Shown: positions 24,212 to 32,842, counted from the stretch's first letter. The stretch is DNA of 39,878 nucleotides from an uncultured Streptococcus sp. (GCA_934196125.1 CAKPVT010000013.1:1-39878), one strand, 5' to 3'. Numbers and translations are program-made. The notes: generated from the letters alone by a model not told the origin.

Positions 24212-24217
24212 AAGAAT

Positions 24218-24336
24218 AGAAAAAGGGCAGTTGTGAAAACAACTACCCAATGCAGAACCGTTTAAGACGGTGACTTGTTTTAGATTATTTAAAAAATAAC
24301 CGTTGACTCGTCAAAGTTATAGACGGTTATTTTTTT
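24218..24336 (+). ncRNA. Putative antitoxin RNA of a type I toxin-antitoxin locus
   Basis: Predicted RNA of about 119 nt running from the consensus promoter at 24183-24211 to the bidirectional terminator at 24291-24336. It folds into an early hairpin (GGCAGTTGTgaaaACAACTACC) and a second one (ACCGTttaagACGGT). Its 3' end is complementary to the 3' end of the convergent toxin mRNA over the terminator, the arrangement of TxpA/RatA- or Fst-like loci. Confidence 0.6.
24291..24336. terminator. Bidirectional terminator between toxin mRNA and antitoxin RNA
   Basis: AAAAAATAACCGT / ACGGTTATTTTTTT, a 13-bp stem with an inner TGAC/GTCA pair, and T runs on both strands. The toxin stop codon lies in its right arm. 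Confidence 0.82.
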
Positions 24337-24422
24337 GTCGTTTTGATTAGTTCTAGTATGAGTTTTATTAGAGTGATAACAAAGTTACCAGCTACAAATA
24401 AAAGCGTCAATACTTCGAACAT
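24327..24422 (-). CDS. Small hydrophobic holin-like toxin (type I TA)
   Basis: 31 residues: MFEVLTLLFVAGNFVITLIK and a basic tail ending KTTKK. A single transmembrane helix with a charged C-terminus is typical of the putative holin-like / Fst-type peptide toxins of Firmicutes, which damage the membrane when over-expressed. An AGAAAGGAGG site lies 14 bases upstream of ATG; a TTG two codons earlier (24428) would sit closer to it. A 15-codon leader frame precedes it. Convergent with the putative antitoxin RNA. Confidence 0.7.
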   Translation of the reverse strand: MFEVLTLLFVAGNFVITLIKLILELIKTTKK

Positions 24423-24430
24423 TGACAAGT

Positions 24431-24478
24431 TTAGGCTTCCTCCTTTCTGTCAGATTTTGATGAATTGCCCATAGGCAT
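24431..24478 (-). CDS. 15-codon leader frame before the toxin
   Basis: MPMGNSSKSDRKEEA, preceded by AAGGGTGGTG, ending 8 bases before the toxin ATG. The toxin ribosome site lies inside its last codons, so translation of the leader could gate toxin translation. Its Lys/Glu codons are partly the ribosome site itself, so it may be a by-product. Confidence 0.4.
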   Translation of the reverse strand: MPMGNSSKSDRKEEA

Positions 24479-24610
24479 CACCACCCTTTCAGAATGAGTA
24501 GCCACCGTCTTAACTTTTCTGCATTAAATATTATATCATACCTAACCTAAAACTTCATTACCTATTCCATAAATCCTTTGTCATTTACAAGGGATTTTTC
24601 CTTTCTATCT

Positions 24611-26014
24611 TTAATTGACTGATGACGCATTAGAAACAATACTATAACCTGCATTGCTTGGATCGTAGAAACTCCAACCAGAAGCATATTGAGAAGTTGG
24701 AACATAACGATAAGACCAAGTGTATTTTCCAAAACCACCGTTCTCACCAGAGAAATCAGCATAATTTTGTTCAACGACTAAAATATCGCCGTTTGCGAAA
24801 ACGTGACTAACAACGCCTGTGTGACCAACTTCGTTCCCTGCAGAAGCTGGTGTTTGACTAAAGACTGCCCCCGCTGTTGGTGTTGTGCTGACCTTATCCA
24901 GAAAACGACTAGCCCAGTTTTTCGCTATGTCTTGACCATTGCCTAGCGTCATTGATACATGCTCACCATCTTTTTCCCACAAGGCATACATAAGACTTGC
25001 GGAAAAATCAGTACATTGACCGCCTGAATAGGCAATCGCATTCCAACCTGTACTATCTTTAAAACCTAAACCTACACTTGCAGGGTCAAGCGCATATTGT
25101 TTAAGGTCATCTGGTAAATTATCTCGCTTCCAAGCGTTATAAGCACTGTAAGAAACCGTACCTCCATCAGTTGACCAAGACCCTGTACCGCCACCAGAAG
25201 ATGAGGAACAGTTTTTAGTACTAACAGAAGAAACTTTATAATCTGAATTAGAGCTAGAATCACTTGAACTTGTGCCAAATGCTTCGCTAAACTTACTGTC
25301 ATCATAGCTGTAAGAAGCGCCATTAAACATATCATAAGCTTTTTGAGCATCAGCTTGCTTTTGAGATTGATTAATATGAGCCGTGTTACCACGCTCGTAA
25401 GCTTGCCAAACTAAGGTTGCTTGTTGTGGATCAGTCATTTGTGCCATTTGTTGAAACGAATGATTACCACCTGTTAAATCCATAGAAGCGTTCCAATCAC
25501 CAGACAGAATCGCTTGGGCAACAAAGGTATTTTGAGCGTCAACATCAAGCCATTTACTATCGCCAGCTTCCGCAAACTTTGTATAAGGTGTGAATTGATA
25601 AATGCCACCGCCACCGACAGAGTAACCAGAACCACCGCTTGGAATAACACCAGCAGATAGTCCATTTGTTAACTCGTCTGTGCCATAGTGACCCTCAGCA
25701 CGGTCAACAAGGGCAAAGCCACCCTCGGAGTTAACCCAACCAACAATACCAGAAGCAGAAGCACCACTTAACCCTTTTGAGACCCAAGAATCAAAGACTA
25801 ATTTTGCGTTATTATAAGCCGTTGACCCCTCATGCGTCCAATCCGTATCCGAAACTACCGTACTAACGGTCGCTCCAGATGTTGACCCAGAAGAAACATC
25901 ACAACTTTCATCTGCACCAGCAAACACAGCAATAATAACAACGATTGTAATAAAGAAAGGCAATAGTAAAATAGAAAAGAAACAGCCTAATCGTCGTTTT
26001 CTCATCTTATTCAC
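24611..26014 (-). CDS. Conjugation cell-wall hydrolase: lysozyme-like plus CHAP domain (Tn916 Orf14-like role)
   Basis: 467 residues. A membrane anchor (about 9-31) is followed by a lysozyme-like domain (about 60-225, GIVGWVNSEGGFALVDRAEGHYG...GGGGIYQFTPYTKF), a Ser-rich linker (230-285) and a C-terminal CHAP domain (about 325-455) with Cys333 in GGQCTDFSASL and His396 in GHTGVVSHVF. It opens peptidoglycan locally for the transfer channel. It overlaps the upstream membrane-protein gene by 8 bases. The stretch LPDDLKQYALD before the CHAP domain is nearly repeated in the neighbouring protein. Confidence 0.92.
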   Translation of the reverse strand: MNKMRKRRLGCFFSILLLPFFITIVVIIAVFAGADESCDVSSGSTSGATVSTVVSDTDWTHEGSTAYNNAKLVFDSWVSKGLSGASASGIVGWVNSEGGFALVDRAEGHYGTDELTNGLSAGVIPSGGSGYSVGGGGIYQFTPYTKFAEAGDSKWLDVDAQNTFVAQAILSGDWNASMDLTGGNHSFQQMAQMTDPQQATLVWQAYERGNTAHINQSQKQADAQKAYDMFNGASYSYDDSKFSEAFGTSSSDSSSNSDYKVSSVSTKNCSSSSGGGTGSWSTDGGTVSYSAYNAWKRDNLPDDLKQYALDPASVGLGFKDSTGWNAIAYSGGQCTDFSASLMYALWEKDGEHVSMTLGNGQDIAKNWASRFLDKVSTTPTAGAVFSQTPASAGNEVGHTGVVSHVFANGDILVVEQNYADFSGENGGFGKYTWSYRYVPTSQYASGWSFYDPSNAGYSIVSNASSVN

Positions 26015-28118
26015 CTCGCAATTTTGCTAATCGCTGTTCAATATCAGACATTCGTTTTTTATTCATACGATATTGTCTATTTTTAGTCGTTGTTTTAGCT
26101 AATCCACGTTTAAAAGCTGATTGATCTGTTTCTAACTGCCCTAGATCCTCACTAAATTGATACTGCAATAACTCATCTTCCAATTTATCAGCCTTAGCTT
26201 GCTTACGATACGTCCGATAATCATTCGGTAAGCTTTCAGAAGTTTTTAAAGGTGATTCTGTTTGAGGAACTTCTACCTCTTCAATCGCCGAATCGGTTAA
26301 AAAGTCGTTAGTGGAATAATCTTCAATTGCTTTATCAATTTGAGCATTATCTGCTTGTTGATGATAGTCAATGACTTCTTCACTTGACAAATCTTGCTCA
26401 AAATCTTCAATAGAAATATTTTCATTATCAGGTAAGCTTTCTTGATAAACACCATCATAATCAACAGTAGAATCATCATCATATAATGGAACATCTGCCA
26501 TATCAGAGTCAAGCTCATACTGTTTAAGGTCATCTGGTAAATCATCATCACCATACGACGGATTGTTCATATCCTCAAACTGATCATCATAATCAAGATT
26601 GTCCGCTGAATCAGGTGTTACCTCACCATAATCTGGTTTAAATTTGGAAAAAGCTTTTTCCAAACCATCTTTAGCTGTTAAGGCTAAACCTGCGCCTGCA
26701 CCAGTTGCAAGCATTCCCATTGTCGCCATATCACTCGCTCGGTCATACATATTTTTACCTGACTCACGAAATTGACTAGGCGCATTAGTAACACCGTCCG
26801 CAAGTCTAGCAACGCTATTTGCTTGATTATGACCCAAAATAAAGGTTAAGACCTTTTCTTTATTCTTCCAAATTGCCACAAAAACAATCGCTTGTACGAC
26901 TGTTGAAATCACCAATTCAAAAAGAGGTTGAAACTCACTAAAGCTAACTAAATCTTGTTCAGATAAGCTATTAAAACCGCTTAATACAAAAACATTAATA
27001 ATGGCTTCAATGTAAAAGACCATTAAGGTTAAAAAACCAGTCAATACTGGGAAAAAACTAGCCCCTAACATTAATTTGATAGTGTTAAAAATGACATCTT
27101 GCATACGAGGTGCTAGTGACACAATTAAGGCTAAGGGAAAAGCAATCATCAAGAAAATCACTAATAACTGTGCCACAAAAGACATGATTTGAATCAAAAT
27201 TAGCGGTATGCCTAAAATAACAGCTTCACCAATTTTTAAAATCACATAGAGACCTTTAATAACAATGTAATCACCAACGGCAGAAACCCAACGATTAAGT
27301 TCAGTTCCTTTATCTCCACCGTGTCCTATATTATCTAAATAGCCACCTTTATTTTTCTCAGCATCACGCACGCTTGACTTTACTTTTTGAAATTTACCAT
27401 CTACTACAGAGCCAAGAACCTTTGAATCATCAAACTCTTCTGTTTTACCTGTTTGATTGTTTATATATTTGCCATCTAAACGACCTGTATTAACATAGAC
27501 ATAGGCTGCATAAGCCGTTCTCGCAATGTAATTATCCGCAACAGATGTTTTTGAACTGATTGTATTATTACCATTTTCAGGATTGACAATACTTATGTTA
27601 GAAATCGTCGTGCTAGCAGAGGTTGCCACATTGTGAATCGTATCTAAGATATAAATCCCACCTGATGTATTTTTCATAGTACCAAAATAGCCTAAACTAA
27701 GCATAATCACCGCAAATAAATGCAATAATCGACGTCCAACATCACCTTTTGAAAAAGTATAGCCAATAAAGATACTAAAAGCCGTTACGGCTATCACAAG
27801 ATACAAAAGAGAATTATTATAATTCCCTGAACCTGATAAGCCAGTCCACAAGGTTTTAGAGGTGTCGTAAACAGTATTTTTATAGGCATCATACAAATCA
27901 AAATTTTCAAAAAAGCGAAGAATTAACGAAACAAAGCCAACAATCAAATCTAAAATCATAAATGGACCATTGACAAATATTTCTGTTAAAATCTTCCAAA
28001 CAGCACTGATATTAAGACTAGCTGTCGGTTCTATATAGGCTTTCAAATCAAAAATCGAAACACCAGATATCTTATTATAGAGGTTAACTAAAATACTTGT
28101 TGAATCTTCAGAACTCAT
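26007..28118 (-). CDS. Polytopic conjugation membrane protein (CD3337/EF1877 family, Tn916 Orf15/VirB6-like)
   Basis: 703 residues. The N-terminal 440 residues contain about eight transmembrane helices in two groups with an extracytoplasmic region between them (VNPENGNNTISSKTSVADNYIARTAY...). The C-terminal 260 residues are cytoplasmic, highly acidic and then basic at the end (KTTTKNRQYRMNKKRMSDIEQR). This matches the mobilome membrane proteins that take the VirB6 place in Tn916-type systems. It lies 13 bases after the VirB4-like gene. The acidic region holds LPDDLKQYELD, a near copy of a motif in the next gene. Confidence 0.88.
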   Translation of the reverse strand: MSSEDSTSILVNLYNKISGVSIFDLKAYIEPTASLNISAVWKILTEIFVNGPFMILDLIVGFVSLILRFFENFDLYDAYKNTVYDTSKTLWTGLSGSGNYNNSLLYLVIAVTAFSIFIGYTFSKGDVGRRLLHLFAVIMLSLGYFGTMKNTSGGIYILDTIHNVATSASTTISNISIVNPENGNNTISSKTSVADNYIARTAYAAYVYVNTGRLDGKYINNQTGKTEEFDDSKVLGSVVDGKFQKVKSSVRDAEKNKGGYLDNIGHGGDKGTELNRWVSAVGDYIVIKGLYVILKIGEAVILGIPLILIQIMSFVAQLLVIFLMIAFPLALIVSLAPRMQDVIFNTIKLMLGASFFPVLTGFLTLMVFYIEAIINVFVLSGFNSLSEQDLVSFSEFQPLFELVISTVVQAIVFVAIWKNKEKVLTFILGHNQANSVARLADGVTNAPSQFRESGKNMYDRASDMATMGMLATGAGAGLALTAKDGLEKAFSKFKPDYGEVTPDSADNLDYDDQFEDMNNPSYGDDDLPDDLKQYELDSDMADVPLYDDDSTVDYDGVYQESLPDNENISIEDFEQDLSSEEVIDYHQQADNAQIDKAIEDYSTNDFLTDSAIEEVEVPQTESPLKTSESLPNDYRTYRKQAKADKLEDELLQYQFSEDLGQLETDQSAFKRGLAKTTTKNRQYRMNKKRMSDIEQRLAKLRGE

Positions 28119-28131
28119 TGCTACCTCCTAA

Positions 28132-30633
28132 CTAGCTAGCGTATTTATTTTCTAGTACACTTGACGTTGTTTGTTTCATTGGTTTTAAGAATGGGTCAAT
28201 ATCTTCAAAGAGATTATGGACTGAAATCATGTTCAAATTGCCATAAACATCATAATAAAGACATTGTCCTGAAATCATATTATCCAGCCATTCTAGATTT
28301 TTTTCAGTCACTTCTAAGCCTACATGTTTCAAAATATCTTTTCGTTCCGATTTTTCGTAAAAGGCAAAGATTGTTCCAAAACCAGTAGAATCTTCTTCAT
28401 TTTCAGCATCATGAACAGATTGAGTAACCAAGCCAAGCGTGTTATATTTAGACCGTCCAACACGACGCATAGACTTAATAACAGCTTTCCCCTCTGATGA
28501 CTGCATTAAAATCCATGCTTCATCAAAGATTTCAAGTGTTTCATCATCATTACGTTCACCAAAATGTTTACAAAACGCACCTAGTGCAAACATCAAGCAA
28601 ATTGAATTTGCTTCATGGTCTGAAATATCTTCCACACCATCTTTTGGCAATGACAAGTCCGCAATCTCTAAAACAGTTACTCGTTCATCATAAGAAAGCC
28701 CTTTAACATTGCCGTCCGAAAAGGCTAACTCTAAGATTGAATTACGAATAATGGCTTTAAAATACTCACCAACTTCAACAACCTTTTTGTCCTCGTCTTG
28801 ACAAAGTAAGTCAATCACATGATTAAAACCAACTGTTTCGCCAGCTTCACGTCGTTCTAAAACCGTTGTAATCGCATTTGTCAACGACGTTGTTTGAGTA
28901 AGTTCAACCTGTGTCGCTTGACGTAACAAGTAAAGCAACATATTTTTAGCTGTTGCTTGCGCATTTTCTTTTTCCAAAATCACAATTGGGTCAAGTACCC
29001 CATGATTCGATTCAAGAGTAGCATCAAGGGTCACAAAATTGATATTCTCAATTTGTTTTTTACGTTCTGGGAAACGTCTTGCAAAATCAGGTTGACTAAT
29101 CACCTTTTGATAATGCTCACGAAGTTCACGTTTTGGGTCAATGTACAAAATTCTCACATTTTGTTGACTTGTCAACAAGAAAAGTAATTGGGCAAGATAG
29201 GACTTTCCATTACCTGTTGCACCTGTGATAATAAAGTGTGGATTCTTCGTTACTTTACCAGCAATATCCTCTTTATTTGCGACGGTCGCATTAAAGAGAA
29301 CTAAGTTCTTAGAACCTTGAACCGCTTCATCAATATTATCCCAAGCAGTCAGCCGATTATCTACTCGTCCAATATACCAACCAATACGGTTACCTGAACG
29401 TGTATTCGTAAATAACATCAGCTCCGCAAAGCCTTTACAAGTGACTAAATGATTCCATTTACGAGTAGTAACTTGTAAATCTTGACCGTAAAGCAAACTT
29501 TGGAAAAGGTAAGGCGTATCATGACCTGCCTCATGCAGACTAACACTCATATCTTGGAAGTAAGAAAGTAACGATTGGCGACGTTGTTTCAACTGTTTAA
29601 TGTTTGAACCAGCCACCGTCACATATGCTCCAAAACGTATCAATTCTTCCTTGTTACCAACCTTTTTCATCAAGTCTTTCAAGGAATAAGCACCCATTAA
29701 AATATCATCTTGCTGTACCGTATCCGTACTAGCCGCTTCATTCATAATATTACGATAACGACTATTCGACCGCCCCATTTGACCGTTTAAACCAGACTTA
29801 TCAATAAACTCTGCTTTCATTTTCAACCAAACAGGAAAACTTAATCGTTGAAGCAACTCACCTAAATGAAAACCGTTAAAAATTGTTGAGTAACGACCAA
29901 TTGGCAAAATAGAAAGGTAAGAAGTGCCATAAATACTAGATAGCTTTAAAATTCCCTCCTCAACAACAGTAATCACAGTATCTGTAACGTTTTCCAAAGC
30001 ACGATTGGCAATGACATCTTCTCTCAAGTGAGGAATATAAGTTAAGAACTGATAGCGTTGATAGTAGAACAATTCTTCATCTGTTAATCGTTTTGCTTTT
30101 AACGGTGATAATAGGCGATAGATAATGGATTCAATCTCTTGATAATCTTCATACCAATTCGCTAGCGTCTCAACTTCAAAACCTAAAAAGCTAGCAATAT
30201 TTTCCGCTATTTCTGATAATTGATTCGTAACAGCTTCAGTTAAATTATTTTTAACTATCGTTTTTTCAATATTAATACCGACTATCCATTCGTACTCATA
30301 AGGAATTTCCATCTCTTTAGTCAATAGTCCAACAGTTCTATCAAGTAGTTGTTCACCTAATACTTTTGAATCATCAGCTAAATCATCTGAAAAATCTCGC
30401 ATTTTTTCTTCTAATAGATAGTCCTTGGGAATCAAAGAAACTTCAAAATATTTATATTTTGCTAGCTTCTTTACCACCTGTGAAACTGTTATCTTATGTT
30501 TTTTCTTTTTATCCGTATCTGTAATGGTTATTGGTGTGTTAGGAATTCGATAAAAAGCCGTGACAACACCGTCCTTACGTAAAGCCATATTTCCATCAGT
30601 CTTAGCTATCGGATATTCCAAACGCTTTACCAT
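28132..30633 (-). CDS. VirB4-like conjugation ATPase (Tn916 Orf16/TcpF-like)
   Basis: 833 residues. Cytoplasmic motor ATPase of the mating channel. N-terminal VirB4 domain (about 1-400); P-loop GATGNGKS at about residue 475; Walker B LEIFDEAW at about residue 703; then RRVGRSKYNTLGLVTQSV. Full length and uninterrupted. A terminator-like hairpin (30664-30694) separates it from the truncated tcpE gene; AAAGGGGG precedes ATG. Because the relaxase and coupling protein are missing, this ATPase may have no DNA substrate in this element. Confidence 0.93.
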   Translation of the reverse strand: MVKRLEYPIAKTDGNMALRKDGVVTAFYRIPNTPITITDTDKKKKHKITVSQVVKKLAKYKYFEVSLIPKDYLLEEKMRDFSDDLADDSKVLGEQLLDRTVGLLTKEMEIPYEYEWIVGINIEKTIVKNNLTEAVTNQLSEIAENIASFLGFEVETLANWYEDYQEIESIIYRLLSPLKAKRLTDEELFYYQRYQFLTYIPHLREDVIANRALENVTDTVITVVEEGILKLSSIYGTSYLSILPIGRYSTIFNGFHLGELLQRLSFPVWLKMKAEFIDKSGLNGQMGRSNSRYRNIMNEAASTDTVQQDDILMGAYSLKDLMKKVGNKEELIRFGAYVTVAGSNIKQLKQRRQSLLSYFQDMSVSLHEAGHDTPYLFQSLLYGQDLQVTTRKWNHLVTCKGFAELMLFTNTRSGNRIGWYIGRVDNRLTAWDNIDEAVQGSKNLVLFNATVANKEDIAGKVTKNPHFIITGATGNGKSYLAQLLFLLTSQQNVRILYIDPKRELREHYQKVISQPDFARRFPERKKQIENINFVTLDATLESNHGVLDPIVILEKENAQATAKNMLLYLLRQATQVELTQTTSLTNAITTVLERREAGETVGFNHVIDLLCQDEDKKVVEVGEYFKAIIRNSILELAFSDGNVKGLSYDERVTVLEIADLSLPKDGVEDISDHEANSICLMFALGAFCKHFGERNDDETLEIFDEAWILMQSSEGKAVIKSMRRVGRSKYNTLGLVTQSVHDAENEEDSTGFGTIFAFYEKSERKDILKHVGLEVTEKNLEWLDNMISGQCLYYDVYGNLNMISVHNLFEDIDPFLKPMKQTTSSVLENKYAS

Positions 30634-30663
30634 TTTTTAATTACCCCCTTTATTTTTTAAAAC

Positions 30664-30694
30664 TAAAAAGCCTTGACTTTAAACAGTCAAGGCT
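30664..30694 (-). terminator. Terminator-like hairpin between tcpE remnant and virB4 gene
   Basis: GCCTTGAC, loop TGTTTAAA, GTCAAGGC, then TTTTTAG on the minus strand. If active, it insulates the transfer genes from upstream transcription and implies an internal promoter for the VirB4 operon. Confidence 0.65.
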
Positions 30695-30703
30695 CTTACC
30701 TAT

Positions 30704-30970
30704 TTACAAATGAGTTTTCTCAAAAACAAACTCTTTTTCCATGTCAACTCGCTCACCTTGATAAATGGATCGCTTATCTAATCTAAATTCAAACCAATAT
30801 TTCAACCAGTCAGCAATGAAAACGTGCATTTTTTTACCCTCTGGCTCTGTTTCCGTATAAATTTTTGCGATTTTATACGGTAAGATAACATAAAGCAAAC
30901 TAGAAATCGAATGCGTATGCGACGCTAACCACGACAATAACGGCGATAAGAGTTGAAACATCACAATCAA
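30704..30970 (-). pseudogene. TcpE-like transfer protein, 5'-truncated
   Basis: 88 residues remain. The segment LLYVILPYKIAKIYTETEPEGKKMHVFIADWLKYWFEFRLDKRSIY resembles the C-terminal two thirds of TcpE/Orf17 proteins: last membrane helix, then a K-x-H-x-F-I-x-D stretch and a short basic tail. Intact TcpE proteins are longer and begin with a conserved N-terminal part that is missing here. The frame starts where the plus-strand nuclease gene begins, so a cargo insertion or deletion removed the 5' end and everything upstream (coupling protein, relaxase). No ribosome site precedes the ATG. Confidence 0.65.
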
Positions 30971-30988
30971 AATAAGGAGAAAAAAAGA

Positions 30989-31699
30989 ATGAACCTTATA
31001 ACAAAGCTATTTTCTAAAAAAGAAAAGACAAATCTTGAACCAACTTTAAAAGAACAACTTAATGTTAAAGACATAAGAACCAGACGAAATTTTAACCCAG
31101 ATTCATTCGAAATCGAAAAACTAATCCATTTTATATTAAGTTCACAATCCGATAGAACTGGTCAAAAATTAGTAAAACTATGCATTGCTATATTTGAAAA
31201 ATTAGGATATATTGCAAAAAATAATGACGGATTTAACGACAAGCAAAAGGATATCATAATTTACAAAAACTATGACACTCCCCCTTATGCAGTAATACAA
31301 TGTAAATCATACAGCCCAAAAAATACACAAAGTAGACTATTAAAAAAAGACCTTGCTTCTTTTGCTGGATATACCGAAAAATCCCAAAATAGAATATTCA
31401 TCACTTCGTCTTATTTTGATAAGGGAGCTATCAACGATTTTGCAGATAAGCTCATCCTTATCGATAGGATAGGATTAATACAGCTACTTATGCAAACTTT
31501 TCCTAATGAAACACTAAACGTTTTAAATAGTTTTTCACTTCACGAACTAGAATATGATTGTCCTAAATGTGGTTTTGGAAAAATACAAAAGCTTCACTAT
31601 CCTAATAATATCGCTTTTAAATGTACTAACTGTAGCTATCGATTTAAAAATAAAAAAGGTAAACCTGATTTTTCAAACGGACACAATGATAAATACTAA
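30989..31699 (+). CDS. Mrr-like PD-(D/E)XK restriction endonuclease with C-terminal zinc ribbon
   Basis: 236 residues from ATG 30989, chosen for AAGGAG upstream. The central domain (about 55-165) has the Mrr-type nuclease pattern: GYIAKNNDGFNDKQKDIII, then VIQCKSY (the QxK of the active site), then ASFAGYTEKSQNRIFITSSYF. The C-terminus is a four-Cys zinc ribbon (YDCPKCGF ... FKCTNCSYRF). Mrr-like enzymes cut foreign or modified DNA; no methylase or specificity gene is near, so a modification-dependent or stand-alone defence role is inferred. It points against the transfer genes, exactly at the breakpoint where tcpE is truncated, and is AT-rich, suggesting separate acquisition. Confidence 0.78.
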   Translation: MNLITKLFSKKEKTNLEPTLKEQLNVKDIRTRRNFNPDSFEIEKLIHFILSSQSDRTGQKLVKLCIAIFEKLGYIAKNNDGFNDKQKDIIIYKNYDTPPYAVIQCKSYSPKNTQSRLLKKDLASFAGYTEKSQNRIFITSSYFDKGAINDFADKLILIDRIGLIQLLMQTFPNETLNVLNSFSLHELEYDCPKCGFGKIQKLHYPNNIAFKCTNCSYRFKNKKGKPDFSNGHNDKY

Positions 31700-31711
31700 A
31701 ATTTAATCAAG

Positions 31712-31743
31712 AAAAAAGGCGACTAGAATTTTTCTAGTCGTCA
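31712..31743 (-). terminator. Lipoprotein gene terminator
   Basis: GACGACTAGA, loop AAAAT, TCTAGTCGCC, then TTTTTTC on the minus strand; the stem overlaps the stop codon. A matching A run makes it usable from the plus side for the nuclease gene too. Confidence 0.8.
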
Positions 31744-32133
31744 TTTATATGTTCCAACTGCTTTATAACCATTTTTCTTCAATGCTTTCTTACAAGCTTC
31801 TGAATCTTCTTTATAATATTTTGATTCATAAGAATAACCATATAAAGAATCTTCTGTTAGTGTTAAAATTCCATCTTTATATGAATATGGTACTACATAA
31901 TCTTTACCAGCATTAACCGTTATCTGTTTTTTATCTGTATCAACATTAGTAATTGAATATGTAACACCATCAACATCAATTGTCCCACTATTGTCAGATA
32001 TGCTAACCATCAACTCATTTCTATACTCATTAATCCAATAATATTTCCCACTTAAATCATCTTTTGATGAACACCCAACAAGCAAGAATACCGACATAAC
32101 CGCTAGCAATACTGCTAATAACTTCTTTTTCAT
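31741..32133 (-). CDS. Small putative lipoprotein
   Basis: 130 residues. Lipobox LLVGC at residues 17-21 after a hydrophobic signal, so lipid attachment to Cys21 on the outer membrane face is expected. The mature part is a small beta-rich domain (GKYYWINEYRNELMVSISDNSGTIDVDGVTYSITNVDTD...) of the kind often found in streptococcal secreted proteins; no function recognised. GGGAGGTG precedes ATG. Cargo of the element. Confidence 0.75.
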   Translation of the reverse strand: MKKKLLAVLLAVMSVFLLVGCSSKDDLSGKYYWINEYRNELMVSISDNSGTIDVDGVTYSITNVDTDKKQITVNAGKDYVVPYSYKDGILTLTEDSLYGYSYESKYYKEDSEACKKALKKNGYKAVGTYK

Positions 32134-32151
32134 AAGAACACCTCCCTATAA

Positions 32152-32298
32152 TCAATCTTTAAACACTTTTTCATACTCTAAAAAATCTTCATCACCGAAA
32201 AATTCTTTAACATCAACAGGATTATCAAAATCTACCTTTTTAGATGGTATCTTTTGCTCTAACCTTTTGATAAATTCCCCATTACTCAACTCGTTCAT
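32152..32298 (-). CDS. 48-residue ORF downstream of yafQ
   Basis: MNELSNGEFIKRLEQKIPSK...ending EYEKVFKD, acidic and soluble-looking. GAGTGAT lies 4 bases before ATG. It starts 25 bases after the yafQ stop on the same strand, so it may be a third gene of the toxin-antitoxin operon. No homology recognised. Confidence 0.45.
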   Translation of the reverse strand: MNELSNGEFIKRLEQKIPSKKVDFDNPVDVKEFFGDEDFLEYEKVFKD

Positions 32299-32322
32299 TT
32301 TATCACTCACGATACTTCTTTT

Positions 32323-32601
32323 TTAAAATAAATCCGAATGACTACCCGTTCGCACTAAGTTTAAAATCAGATTATCATTATCAATCTGATAAATTAACAA
32401 CCAATCAGGCTGAATATGACATTCCCTAACATTTTGGTAATATTTACTTGCCACTAATTGGTGGTCTCTATATTTTTCTGGTAAACTTTCACCCTTTATT
32501 AAAATTTCTAAGACTTCCTCTAGTTTAGAAGCTTTTAAACCACGTTTTAAAGCTAACTTATAATCCCTTTTAAACTGTCTGTGGTATTTAATTTTAAGCA
32601 T
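32323..32601 (-). CDS. yafQ: Type II toxin YafQ (RelE/ParE superfamily mRNA interferase)
   Basis: 92 residues. Ribosome-dependent mRNA endonuclease of the YafQ family: N-terminal YHRQFKRDYKLALKRG, central LPEKYRDHQL, and C-terminal VRECHIQPDWLLIYQ and LVRTGSHSDLF. The catalytic His of YafQ lies in the GSHSDLF motif. It overlaps the antitoxin gene by 8 bases, so the pair is translated together. It probably stabilises the element in the chromosome. Confidence 0.92.
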   Translation of the reverse strand: MLKIKYHRQFKRDYKLALKRGLKASKLEEVLEILIKGESLPEKYRDHQLVASKYYQNVRECHIQPDWLLIYQIDNDNLILNLVRTGSHSDLF

Positions 32602-32842
32602 TCAAACTCTCCATCAAACTGTTAACATCAGTAAATTCCTCACTCATGTTGACACCCTTTACGACATCATCAAGAACAGGAGTTAATTCATCAGCTTTAA
32701 TAACAAAAGGAATACTACGAGTAACAAGAGATTGTTTTATAAACAAGCGTAATGCACTAGATAAATCTAGCCCCATTGATTTATAAAGTTCTGTTGCTTC
32801 CTTTTTCATTTCATCATCAACTTTAAATGTAATTGTAGTCAT
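32594..32842 (-). CDS. dinJ: Type II antitoxin, RelB/DinJ family
   Basis: 82 residues. N-terminal ribbon-helix-helix DNA-binding part (TTITFKVDDEMKKEATELYKSMGLDLSSALRLFIKQS) and a C-terminal toxin-binding tail (VNMSEEFTDVNSLMESLNA). It neutralises YafQ and should repress its own promoter at 32868-32900. GAGGTG lies before ATG. First gene of the operon. Confidence 0.92.
   Translation of the reverse strand: MTTITFKVDDEMKKEATELYKSMGLDLSSALRLFIKQSLVTRSIPFVIKADELTPVLDDVVKGVNMSEEFTDVNSLMESLNA

Larger units (their letters stand above)
24249..24525. repeat. Long-range inverted repeat flanking the toxin gene
   Basis: 24249-24274 (aatgcagaaccgtttaagac...) and 24501-24525 (...ccgtcttaacttttctgcatt) are near-perfect inverted copies, about 21 of 26 positions. 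The right copy is the predicted 5' end of the toxin mRNA (extended -10 TGATATAAT at 24535-24530). The left copy is inside the putative antitoxin RNA. The two RNAs therefore share a sequence element in the same sense. Confidence 0.7.

Noticed and set aside
24249..24274. Flanking inverted repeats around the toxin as IS ends
   Set aside because: No transposase inside, and each copy falls at the 5' part of a predicted small transcript; RNA function explains them better.
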